The position numbers and the translations under genes are program-made. Positions 1-5,401 of a DNA stretch of 5,429 nt are shown in pieces (the first letter of the stretch is position 1; each line of letters begins with the position of its first letter). Under the pieces are notes generated by a model. It ran no database searches, had not been told where the DNA came from, and worked only from the letters and a program-made list of their open reading frames with translations. The DNA comes from Lachnospiraceae bacterium (GTDB lineage: Bacteria > Bacillota > Clostridia > Lachnospirales > Lachnospiraceae): contig JAKSRN010000138.1 in assembly GCA_024403585.1 (NCBI GenBank), forward strand, positions 1 through 5,429, written 5' to 3'.

Positions 1-10
1 TCCTTATCTC

Positions 11-253
11 TCAGACCGGTTCATCCTCATCGAACTCAACAATTGTGTAAAACCCTCTGGGTGTCTGATTGATCTCCAGAACAATTCCCTTGGTGGATTT
101 CAATCGTTCATATGCCTGATAGTTTTTACTCATGGCAACTGCCGGTATGATCGTATAGTAATAGGATGTAGGCAATGCACTCTCCGTAACAGTTACTTCC
201 TGACCGATCTCAAGAAGGCCCTGCCGCTCCATCTTAAACTCCATCTTTCTCAT
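11..253 (-). CDS. Small hypothetical protein, 80 aa, possible SH3-like beta barrel
   Basis: I do not recognise the family and assign no function. The frame has a good start: AAAGGAAG at 268-261 lies 7 bases before the ATG, and a strong promoter (315-287) lies just upstream. Residues 1-15 are charged and probably helical. Residues 16-50 include a VTVTES strand and an aromatic SYYYTIIP segment. Residues 55-75 (KGIVLEI, then RGFYTIVEFDED) have the strand-turn-strand look of small SH3-like or KOW-like barrels, and the C-terminus is acidic. There is no signal peptide, membrane segment or cysteine, so a soluble cytoplasmic protein is expected. It follows the purO-purH operon but is separated from it by a terminator and its own promoter, so it is probably an independent unit. 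TGA lies 10 bases from the window edge, so any co-transcribed downstream gene is out of view. Internal ATGs at codons 4 and 8 are possible but less likely starts. Confidence 0.75.
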   Translation of the reverse strand: MRKMEFKMERQGLLEIGQEVTVTESALPTSYYYTIIPAVAMSKNYQAYERLKSTKGIVLEINQTPRGFYTIVEFDEDEPV

Positions 254-286
254 GGAATCGCTTCCTTTCTACCAACATGTTTTATT

Positions 287-315
287 ATTATAGCAGAAAA
301 TATCTGTTTTATCAA
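287..315 (-). promoter_or_regulatory. Sigma-A-type promoter of the 80-aa gene
   Basis: On the minus strand the sequence shows TTGATA (315-310), a 17-base spacer and a perfect TATAAT (292-287). This is 5 of 6 plus 6 of 6 matches at the optimal spacing. The ATG follows about 33 bases after the -10, so the expected leader is short (about 27 bases) with no room for a riboswitch. Confidence 0.85.
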
Positions 316-337
316 ACCAAATCACCGAAAGCGGCCT

Positions 338-380
338 TCCGGGATTGTTGCGTGACTCCTCGGAGGCAATCATGCCGGGA
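338..380. other. Unassigned imperfect stem-loop between purH terminator and next promoter
   Basis: On the plus strand TCCGG (338-342) and GATTG (343-347) can pair with CAATC (367-371) and CCGG (375-378) plus A380. A three-base bulge (372-374) and one bulged G interrupt the stem. A small CCT/AGG hairpin sits in the 19-base apical loop. No T-tract follows on either strand, so it does not look like a terminator. It lies upstream of the -35 of the 80-aa gene. It may be an operator, a transcript-end structure or a chance pairing. Confidence 0.3.
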
Positions 381-406
381 GAATGCATTTTCATCATCAT
401 ATGTGC

Positions 407-441
407 AAAAAGGAGCATCGGATCCCAGAATCCGATACTCC
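407..441 (-). terminator. Rho-independent terminator of purO-purH
   Basis: On the minus strand a 12-base-pair stem, GGAGTATCGGAT (441-430) with ATCCGATGCTCC (423-412), has one G-T wobble and a six-base loop. Five Ts follow at once (411-407). It lies about 70 bases after the purH stop codon and separates the operon from the downstream 80-aa gene. Confidence 0.93.
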
Positions 442-511
442 CTGTTGCCTGTAATTATTCAGTTTTATAACATGCCAAGCCAGCATAAATCCGACTGCCC
501 ATGCATACAGA

Positions 512-1690
512 TTAGTGATGGAAGAGACGGATTCCTGTGAATGCCATTGTCATTCCGTATTTGTTACAGCAGTCAATTACTGCGTCATCTCTTACAGATC
601 CGCCTGGCTCTGCGATGTATTTTACACCACTCTTGTGAGCTCTCTCGATATTGTCAGAGAATGGGAAGAATGCATCAGATCCCAGTGTTACACCATCCAT
701 CTGATCCAGCCACGCTCTCTTCTCCTCGCGGGTGAATACAGCAGGTTTTACCTTGAAGATTCTCTCCCATGCACCGTCAGCCAGAACATCCATATACTCC
801 TCACCGATATATACATCGATCGCATTGTCACGGTCAGCACGACGGATATTGTCTACAAACTGAAGTCCCATAACCTGTGGGCTCTGACGCAGCCACCAGT
901 TGTCAGCTTTGGATCCAGCCAGACGTGTACAGTGTACACGGGACTGCTGTCCGGCACCAACACCGATTGCCTGTCCGTCCTTAACGAAGCATACAGAGTT
1001 GGACTGTGTATATTTCAGTGTGATCAGGGAGATCTTCAGATCACGAAGTGCCTCTGCAGGAAGATCCTTGTTCTCTGTTACGATGTTGGAAAGGAACTCG
1101 TCATCGATCTTCAGTTCCTGACGTCCCTGCTCAAATGTAATACCGAATACTTCCTTGTGCTCCATTGGTGCCGGAACATAGTTCTCATCAATCTGGATCA
1201 CAACGTAGTTTCCGTTCTTTTTCGCTTTCAGGATCTCCAGAGCCTCCTCTGTAAATCCAGGTGCGATCACACCATCGGAAACCTCTCTCTTGATGATGGA
1301 AGCTGTATCAGCATCACAAACATCAGACAGAGAGATGAAATCTCCGAAGGAAGACATACGGTCAGCGCCTCTTGCTCTTGCGTAAGCACATGCCAGAGGA
1401 GAAAGATCACCCATATCATCTACCCAGTAGATTTTCTTCAGAGTATCGCTCATTGGAAGACCTACAGCTGCACCTGCAGGGGATACATGTTTGAAGGAAG
1501 TAGCTGCAGGAAGACCTGTTGCTTTCTTCAGCTCACGAACCAGCTGCCAGCCGTTGAAGGCATCCAGGAAGTTGATGTATCCAGGACGTCCGGACAGTAC
1601 TGTGATCGGAAGCTCCTCGCCGTTAGCTACATAGATTTTGGATGGTTTCTGGTTTGGGTTACAACCATATTTTAATTCAAGTTCTTTCAT
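512..1690 (-). CDS. purH: Stand-alone AICAR transformylase (PurH C-terminal domain type)
   Basis: Phosphoribosylaminoimidazolecarboxamide formyltransferase moves the formyl group of 10-formyl-tetrahydrofolate to AICAR, giving FAICAR, in the cytoplasm (EC 2.1.2.3). At 392 residues it is much shorter than bifunctional PurH (roughly 510-590 aa). It begins where the transformylase part begins (LKYGCNPNQKP, residues 6-16), so the N-terminal MGS-like IMP cyclohydrolase domain is absent. The catalytic Lys-His pair is at K67-H68 in SFKHVSPAGAA. Other family blocks are ARARGADRMSSFGDF (104-118), KYTQSNSV (226-233), GAGQQSRVHCTRLAG (245-259) and SDAFFPFSDNIERA (338-351). It ends in RLFHH, a complete C-terminus. 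AAGGAG stands 11 bases before the ATG. It lies 73 bases after purO, which supplies the missing cyclohydrolase. The pair should share the ZTP riboswitch and the terminator at 441-407. Some literature calls such transformylase-only proteins PurV. Confidence 0.97.
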   Translation of the reverse strand: MKELELKYGCNPNQKPSKIYVANGEELPITVLSGRPGYINFLDAFNGWQLVRELKKATGLPAATSFKHVSPAGAAVGLPMSDTLKKIYWVDDMGDLSPLACAYARARGADRMSSFGDFISLSDVCDADTASIIKREVSDGVIAPGFTEEALEILKAKKNGNYVVIQIDENYVPAPMEHKEVFGITFEQGRQELKIDDEFLSNIVTENKDLPAEALRDLKISLITLKYTQSNSVCFVKDGQAIGVGAGQQSRVHCTRLAGSKADNWWLRQSPQVMGLQFVDNIRRADRDNAIDVYIGEEYMDVLADGAWERIFKVKPAVFTREEKRAWLDQMDGVTLGSDAFFPFSDNIERAHKSGVKYIAEPGGSVRDDAVIDCCNKYGMTMAFTGIRLFHH

Positions 1691-1720
1691 TGTTTAAAAT
1701 GCTCCTTTTTCTCTCTTTTT

Positions 1721-1743
1721 GGATTCCCGCAAAATGCGGAACC
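1721..1743. other. Hairpin in the purO-purH intercistronic gap
   Basis: In the 73-base gap, GG, TT, CC and GCA of the segment 1721-1731 pair with TGC, GG, AA and CC of 1735-1743. This gives nine pairs with two single-base bulges and a three-base loop. On the minus (mRNA) strand it is followed by an A-rich run and the purH ribosome binding site, not by Ts, so it is not an intrinsic terminator. A role in mRNA stability or in the purO:purH expression ratio is possible, but this is inference. Confidence 0.45.
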
Positions 1744-1763
1744 CTCGTAGTACGGACATAGGG

Positions 1764-2477
1764 TTATGCGTTTTTGTTAACGATTCTTGTCTCGTATTTG
1801 CCTGTCTCGATGTTGATGAAACGAACGAACAGGGATACCTTGTTGTCCTCATTCAGGCTCTCCCATACAAGAGATGTGAAAGCATCGATGTCATTAGGGA
1901 TGGCAACCAGTTTTGGCTCTCCCTCGAAGGATGGCAGTGGATTTCCATCATGCATATAAGTATGGATAAAATGTCCCTCGCCTGCTACTGCATTGCTGTA
2001 AGTGAATGTGTAGCGGTTGCACTGATCCGGATTTCCGTTGTTGCTTTTCAGGATAGACATTGCATAGTTGTATTTGCCATTCTCGATGTGCATGATTCCG
2101 GAGATACGAGGTGTGTAGTTTGGAGCGTCCGGCTCAAACTCTCTGGAACGAAGGCTCTGCTCAAATGTCAGCTGTCTGTCCATTCCCTCATAGATTGTAT
2201 CTGTCTGATCTCCGTTGGTTACGATTGTTTTATTGCCCAGCACGCGTACAGGTGCATAGATGATCAGGCTTGGGTCAGAAAGTTTGGAAGGATCAAAAGC
2301 CTGTGTACGGATACCCTCGCCTTCCTCAACGAATACACGGTTTCTGCTGTTTACGCTTCTTCCCATGATGAAGTAAGCTGTTACTGCGGATTTTCCATCC
2401 TCAGAACGTCCGATCACGATTCCTCTTCCCGGGTAAGAATTATTTTTCAGTTCCTGCTCAAGTGATAACATGTTCAT
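1764..2477 (-). CDS. purO: PurO-type IMP cyclohydrolase
   Basis: IMP cyclohydrolase (EC 3.5.4.10) closes FAICAR to IMP, the last step of de novo purine synthesis, in the cytoplasm. The 237-residue protein matches the archaeal PurO family (IMP_cyclohyd, Ntn-hydrolase-like fold), not the MGS-like cyclohydrolase domain of PurH. Visible family segments are YPGRGIVIGRSEDGKSAV (15-32), MGRSVNSRNRVF (38-49), YAPVRVLGNKTIVTNGDQTD (74-93) and YTPRISGIM (121-129). The last two correspond to NGSHTDTI and NTPRIA as I recall them in the methanogen enzyme. It is somewhat longer than archaeal PurO (about 200 aa). GGAG at 2490-2487, 9 bases before the first ATG, supports that start over the ATG at codon 3. 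It is first in the operon, 73 bases before purH, so the two proteins together do the work of one bifunctional PurH. Expression should depend on the upstream ZTP riboswitch. Confidence 0.95.
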   Translation of the reverse strand: MNMLSLEQELKNNSYPGRGIVIGRSEDGKSAVTAYFIMGRSVNSRNRVFVEEGEGIRTQAFDPSKLSDPSLIIYAPVRVLGNKTIVTNGDQTDTIYEGMDRQLTFEQSLRSREFEPDAPNYTPRISGIMHIENGKYNYAMSILKSNNGNPDQCNRYTFTYSNAVAGEGHFIHTYMHDGNPLPSFEGEPKLVAIPNDIDAFTSLVWESLNEDNKVSLFVRFINIETGKYETRIVNKNA

Positions 2478-2548
2478 CTGATTTTTCTCCTTTTCTTTGC
2501 ATTACTATTGAAGGTCCAGAGTGTTTCGGTTACCTGTTTGTTCCTCAT

Positions 2549-2686
2549 CCGTATTCATGTACGGGAAATCGAGATCAAGAGGATAGTTCTGTGTTACGAA
2601 CTCTCAATCCGGAATTCAAGTCGGAGCTCCTGCGGAGACTGATTTGTTATTACTCACCACCTATAGAGGTGGGAGTCTTCTCCGAC
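2549..2686. mobile_element. Hairpin-rich leader segment, possible IS200/IS605-type end remnant
   Basis: This lies between the riboswitch terminator and the purO ribosome binding site and has no obvious job in either. On the minus strand GTCGGAG (2686-2680) pairs perfectly with CTCCGAC (2626-2620). Inside are a 10-bp hairpin with one bulge (2676-2652; core CCACCT-CTAT-AGGTGG) and CTCC-GCA-GGAG (2637-2627), making a three-way junction. Two further hairpins follow: GGAT/ATCC with AGTTC/GAACT (2610-2581), and CCGTA/TACGG (2564-2549). Read on the plus strand, the 10-bp hairpin near one edge, flanked by ACTC and GAGT, recalls the subterminal palindromes of IS200/IS605 (TnpB) elements, whose right ends also encode omega RNA. 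No transposase or recognisable TnpB fragment is present. It could instead be a second regulatory RNA. The element assignment is from pattern memory only. Confidence 0.38.
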
Positions 2687-2690
2687 AGAG

Positions 2691-2732
2691 ATAAAAACAG
2701 CCGTCCCCCAGACATTGTTTTTGCCCAGACGG
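2691..2732 (-). terminator. Riboswitch-controlled intrinsic terminator
   Basis: On the minus strand CCGTC (2732-2728) can pair with GACGG (2705-2701), directly followed by CTGTTTTTAT. The same CCGTC forms the aptamer pseudoknot, so the two folds exclude each other. Ligand-bound RNA should therefore read through into purO, and ligand-free RNA should terminate. An alternative hairpin with AAAAACA (2722-2716) against TGTTTTT (2699-2693) and a GTC/GAC core could add to or replace the short GC stem. Confidence 0.75.
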
Positions 2733-2788
2733 TCGGCCTCAAAGGTTACACTCCCTGTGGTCAATTCCACTTCCGTCAGTCGTGTAAC
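2723..2788 (-). promoter_or_regulatory. ZTP riboswitch (pfl motif) aptamer controlling purO-purH
   Basis: The aptamer binds ZTP and ZMP, which accumulate when 10-formyl-tetrahydrofolate is short. All parts are visible on the minus strand. P1 is GTTACAC (2788-2782) with GTGTAAC (2751-2745), a perfect 7 bp. Next comes GACTGACGG, then P2 GTGG (2770-2767) with CCAC (2760-2757), then CAGGGAGT. A short linker leads to P3, GCC (2737-2735) with GGC (2725-2723), whose loop holds CCGTC. The conserved 3' block reads CCGTCTGGGCA against a consensus of CCGCCTGGGCA. The pseudoknot GACGG (2777-2773) with CCGTC (2732-2728) is fully paired. It begins almost at the predicted transcription start and lies about 245 bases before purO, in the expected orientation and gene context. 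Confidence 0.95.
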
Positions 2789-2795
2789 TGTTTTT

Positions 2796-2824
2796 AACAT
2801 AGCATCTGCCTATATAAAAGTCAA
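2796..2824 (-). promoter_or_regulatory. Promoter of the riboswitch-purO-purH transcript
   Basis: On the minus strand TTGACT (2824-2819) is followed by a 17-base spacer and TATGTT (2801-2796), 5 of 6 and 4 of 6 matches to sigma-A consensus. Transcription should start around 2790, just before riboswitch stem P1 at 2788, so the aptamer forms the very 5' end of the mRNA. The position supports both the promoter and the riboswitch calls. Confidence 0.82.
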
Positions 2825-2861
2825 CTTGCATTGTGATGAAAAAGATTGGCATTTTCCCCGC

Positions 2862-2897
2862 AAAAAAAGGGATTCTCCACAAAAAGCGGAGAATCCC
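2862..2897 (-). terminator. Rho-independent terminator of glyA
   Basis: On the minus strand GGGATTCTCC (2897-2888) pairs perfectly with GGAGAATCCC (2878-2869) across a nine-base loop, followed by seven Ts (2868-2862). It lies 31 bases after the glyA stop codon. It shows that purO-purH do not depend on read-through from glyA. Confidence 0.95.
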
Positions 2898-2928
2898 TGT
2901 GTATACAGCTTTCTATGATCTGTTTTTA

Positions 2929-4182
2929 TTACTGTCTGAAGAATGGCAGTGGATATCTGTCTGTAAGAGATTTTACATTCGCTCTCGCCTGATCAGCGTA
3001 TCCTTCCGGATCGTTGATGATGTTAGCGATTGTCTCAGCGATCAGATCCATATCCTCTGGCTGCATTCCACGAGCTGTTGCAGCCGGGCTTCCAAGACGG
3101 ATACCACTTGTTACGAATGCGCTCTTAGGATCTTTTGGAATAGTGTTCTTATTAGCTGTGATGTGAACACTGTCAAGAAGAGCCTCAACCTCTTTACCTG
3201 TTTTGCCCAGTTTCGCAAGATCAACCAGCATCAGATGGTTATCTGTTCCACCGGAAACGATCGGGATTCCTCTCTTGAGAAGTCCGTCACAGAGAGCTTT
3301 TGCATTGGCTTTTACTCTTGCACCGTACTCCTGGAACTCTGGGCTCAGAACCTCTTTGAAGCATACAGCTTTAGCTGCGATCACATGCTCCAGTGGTCCA
3401 CCCTGGATACCTGGGAATACTGCTTTGTTCAGGTTATGCTCTTTTGCAAACTCCTCGCTGGAAAGGATCAGTCCTCCACGAGGTCCTCTTAATGTCTTAT
3501 GAGTTGTTGTAGTTGTTACATGAGCATACTCGATTGGACTTGGATGCTGTCCTGTAGCTACAAGTCCTGCAATATGTGCGATATCTACCATCAGGTATGC
3601 GCCAACCATATCAGCGATCTCACGGAAACGTTTGAAATCGATGGTACGGGAGTATGCACTTGCACCTGCAACGATCAGTTTTGGATTGTTCTCTTTTGCT
3701 ACACGCTCCACCTCATCGTAATCGATGAATCCCTCATCATTTACTCCATAGTTTACAACCTTGAAGTAAGATCCGGAAAGGTTTGCAGGTGAACCGTGAG
3801 ACAGGTGACCACCCTCTGACAGGTTCATACCCATTACAGTGTCGCCTGGCTGAAGCAGTGCATAGAATACTGCCATGTTAGCCTGTGCACCGGAATGTGG
3901 CTGAACGTTTGCATAGGTACATCCGAAGATCTTTTTCGCACGCTCGATTGCCAGTGTCTCTACTTCATCAACTACAGAACATCCGCCGTAAAAACGTTTT
4001 CCCGGATATCCTTCAGCATATTTGTTAGTGAACGGACTTCCGTTAGCTGCCATAACTGCGTTGCTTGTCCAGTTCTCTGAAGCGATCAGCTCGATATGTG
4101 AATTCTGTCTCTCCAGCTCTTTTACAACAAGATCTGCGATCTCTGGGTCGACAGCTCTGATTTCATCAATTGAATACATCAT
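2929..4182 (-). CDS. glyA: Serine hydroxymethyltransferase
   Basis: This PLP enzyme (EC 2.1.2.1) converts serine and tetrahydrofolate to glycine and 5,10-methylene-tetrahydrofolate in the cytoplasm. It supplies the one-carbon pool that feeds purine formylation and thymidylate synthesis. At 417 residues it is full length (E. coli GlyA is also 417). The PLP lysine is K229 in TTTTTHKTLRGPRGG (223-237). D200 and H203 lie in VDIAHIAG, E57 and Y65 in KYAEGYPGKRFYGG (54-67), and the substrate-carboxylate arginine is R362 in TSGIRLGSPA. The start at the first of two adjacent ATGs is supported by AGGAGG (4200-4195), 12 bases upstream. The second ATG, 15 bases away, is less likely. It has its own promoter (4267-4239) and terminator (2897-2862). 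The next transcript downstream uses its one-carbon product, after oxidation, as formyl donor. Confidence 0.99.
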   Translation of the reverse strand: MMYSIDEIRAVDPEIADLVVKELERQNSHIELIASENWTSNAVMAANGSPFTNKYAEGYPGKRFYGGCSVVDEVETLAIERAKKIFGCTYANVQPHSGAQANMAVFYALLQPGDTVMGMNLSEGGHLSHGSPANLSGSYFKVVNYGVNDEGFIDYDEVERVAKENNPKLIVAGASAYSRTIDFKRFREIADMVGAYLMVDIAHIAGLVATGQHPSPIEYAHVTTTTTHKTLRGPRGGLILSSEEFAKEHNLNKAVFPGIQGGPLEHVIAAKAVCFKEVLSPEFQEYGARVKANAKALCDGLLKRGIPIVSGGTDNHLMLVDLAKLGKTGKEVEALLDSVHITANKNTIPKDPKSAFVTSGIRLGSPAATARGMQPEDMDLIAETIANIINDPEGYADQARANVKSLTDRYPLPFFRQ

Positions 4183-4211
4183 TGTTTCTTTGTTCCTCCT
4201 GGAAATACTAT

Positions 4212-4230
4212 TGTTCGCCCTTTACGAACA
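4212..4230. promoter_or_regulatory. CGAAC-type inverted repeat at the glyA transcription start, possible PurR-like operator
   Basis: A perfect inverted repeat, TGTTCG (4212-4217) and CGAACA (4225-4230) with a 7-base gap, lies just after the predicted start near 4232. The minus-strand arm CGAACAAT matches the right half of the Bacillus PurBox (AWWWCCGAACWWT), and glyA is a known PurR target in Bacillus. However, the 7-base gap is much shorter than the usual PurBox pair spacing, and the base before CGAAC is G, not C. The same bases could also form a 6-bp mRNA hairpin upstream of the ribosome binding site. Confidence 0.45.
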
Positions 4231-4238
4231 CATCGTCT

Positions 4239-4267
4239 ATGGTACTCATTTAGCAAGGAAATGTCAA
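4239..4267 (-). promoter_or_regulatory. Sigma-A-type promoter of glyA
   Basis: On the minus strand a perfect TTGACA (4267-4262), a 17-base spacer and TACCAT (4244-4239) form the promoter. A-rich tracts just upstream of the -35 (about 4286-4270) could act as an UP element. The leader would be about 50 bases and contains the inverted repeat at 4230-4212 and AGGAGG at 4200-4195. Confidence 0.8.
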
Positions 4268-4324
4268 TCTGTTTTTTATTTATTTTTACCACTTTGCCAC
4301 TTTAGCCAAAAAAAGCAACGTTTC

Positions 4325-5401
4325 CTATAATTCTATCAGACATTTTGGTGAGGACGTCAGGTTTCTGCAGCCTGTCTCCGTAACTACCACAAGGTCCTCA
4401 ATGCGGACACCTCCAAAGCCCGGAACATAGATGCCCGGCTCCACAGTCTCCAGCATGCCGCACTCCAATACATCCAGCCCGGACGGTGAAAGTCTCGGTT
4501 CCTCATGGATGTAGAGTCCCACACTATGACCCAGTCCATGTCCGAAACAGTCGCCATAACCAGCCTCTTTGATCAGGTCTCTGGCTACTTTATCCACTTC
4601 AGCACCTGTAAGTCCCGCACGGATCACAGACAATGCTGCTTCCTGTGCGTCCAGTACCACTCTGTAGATCTCTCTTTGCTTCTCATCAGCTTCACCCAGC
4701 ACAACGGTTCTGGTCATATCGGAGCAGTAACCCTTCCAGGTACAGCCGAAATCCATGGTGATAAAATCTCCTTCCTCCAGCTTCTTCTCAGAAGGAACCG
4801 CATGTGGCATGGAAGAATTCTTTCCGGATGCCATAATGGTATCAAAGGAAAATCCGCCTGCTCCAGCCTTTCTCATCTGGTATTCCAGCTCAGCTGCAGC
4901 TTCCAGCTCGGTCATACCCGGCTGAAGGATCTTCAGGATCTCCAGAAATGCTGCGTCACCGATCGCTTCTGCCTTCGCGATCAGTTCAATCTCCTCTTCT
5001 GACTTGATCCTGCGGCATCGGTCCACCAGCCCCTTCAGCGGAATCCATTCTAAGTTTTCCGGCAGGCTTTCTCTCATACGGTCAAATTCAGAGCAGCGAA
5101 GAGACTGATCCTCATATCCGACTCTGCCGGCACCGGTCTTTTCCAGGCACTCCCGGAAAATCTGCATACGGGGATGCTTGCGGTTTTCCTCCACCACAGT
5201 AAAGGAACTCTCCTTACCGGCAGCCTCTGTATAGCGTGAATCCGTGATCAGGATTCTCTCTTCTCCTGCGAGAAAGAGGGCACCTTCTCCTCCGGAAAAG
5301 CCTGACAGATAGCGCATATTGAAAGGATCCGTAATGATCAGAGCCTCTGCCTCTGCATCCCGGAGAAGGGATTTGATTTTAGTTTCTATACTTATATTCA
5401 T
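4325..5401 (-). CDS. Xaa-Pro aminopeptidase/dipeptidase, M24B family
   Basis: This metallopeptidase is expected to cleave Xaa-Pro bonds in the cytoplasm, recovering amino acids from proline-containing peptides. Of its 358 residues, roughly 8-130 form the creatinase-type N-terminal domain and 138-341 the pita-bread catalytic domain. All five dinuclear metal ligands are visible: D217 (TMDFG), D228 (CSDMTRT), H292 (HGLGHSVGL), E321 (VEPGIYV) and E335 (VRIEDLV). Active-site histidines H200 (SMPHA) and H288 are also present, so the enzyme looks intact. The length fits the short Firmicute group (Bacillus YqhT, E. coli YpdF) more than the roughly 440-residue E. coli PepP. Aminopeptidase and dipeptidase activity cannot be told apart from sequence. 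The ribosome binding site is weak (only GA-rich bases at 5417-5407), and a TGA lies just before the ATG, so coupling to an upstream gene beyond the window edge is possible. No strong intrinsic terminator follows it. Confidence 0.93.
   Translation of the reverse strand: MNISIETKIKSLLRDAEAEALIITDPFNMRYLSGFSGGEGALFLAGEERILITDSRYTEAAGKESSFTVVEENRKHPRMQIFRECLEKTGAGRVGYEDQSLRCSEFDRMRESLPENLEWIPLKGLVDRCRRIKSEEEIELIAKAEAIGDAAFLEILKILQPGMTELEAAAELEYQMRKAGAGGFSFDTIMASGKNSSMPHAVPSEKKLEEGDFITMDFGCTWKGYCSDMTRTVVLGEADEKQREIYRVVLDAQEAALSVIRAGLTGAEVDKVARDLIKEAGYGDCFGHGLGHSVGLYIHEEPRLSPSGLDVLECGMLETVEPGIYVPGFGGVRIEDLVVVTETGCRNLTSSPKCLIEL

Noticed and set aside
275..406. Minus-strand frame of about 43 codons starting just after the purH terminator
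   Set aside because: It has no ribosome binding site and starts directly after the terminator T-tract. It overlaps the promoter of the 80-aa gene.
515..1675. Plus-strand open frame of 386 codons opposite purH
   Set aside because: It lies almost wholly antisense to a gene with clear catalytic motifs. Its translation is rich in Cys, Ser and Ile with no domain pattern and no ribosome binding site, as expected from codon bias on the opposite strand.
1719..2465. Plus-strand open frame of 248 codons opposite purO
   Set aside because: It is a shadow of purO, with no family motif and no promoter or terminator on that strand.
2462..2797. Plus-strand frame of 111 codons in the purO leader, considered as a TnpB C-terminal fragment
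   Set aside because: No zinc-finger cysteine pairs or TnpB motifs are visible, and it crosses the riboswitch and promoter. It is non-coding leader as far as I can tell.
2833..3492. Plus-strand open frame of 219 codons opposite the glyA 3' end
   Set aside because: It starts inside the glyA terminator region and runs antisense to conserved GlyA sequence. The composition is not protein-like.
4270..4324. Possible terminator after the M24 peptidase gene (T-run at 4308-4314 on the minus strand)
   Set aside because: No stable stem precedes the T-run. Read-through into glyA cannot be excluded.
4505..5002. Plus-strand frame of 165 codons opposite the peptidase gene
   Set aside because: It is antisense to the conserved M24 catalytic domain, with no independent coding signals.
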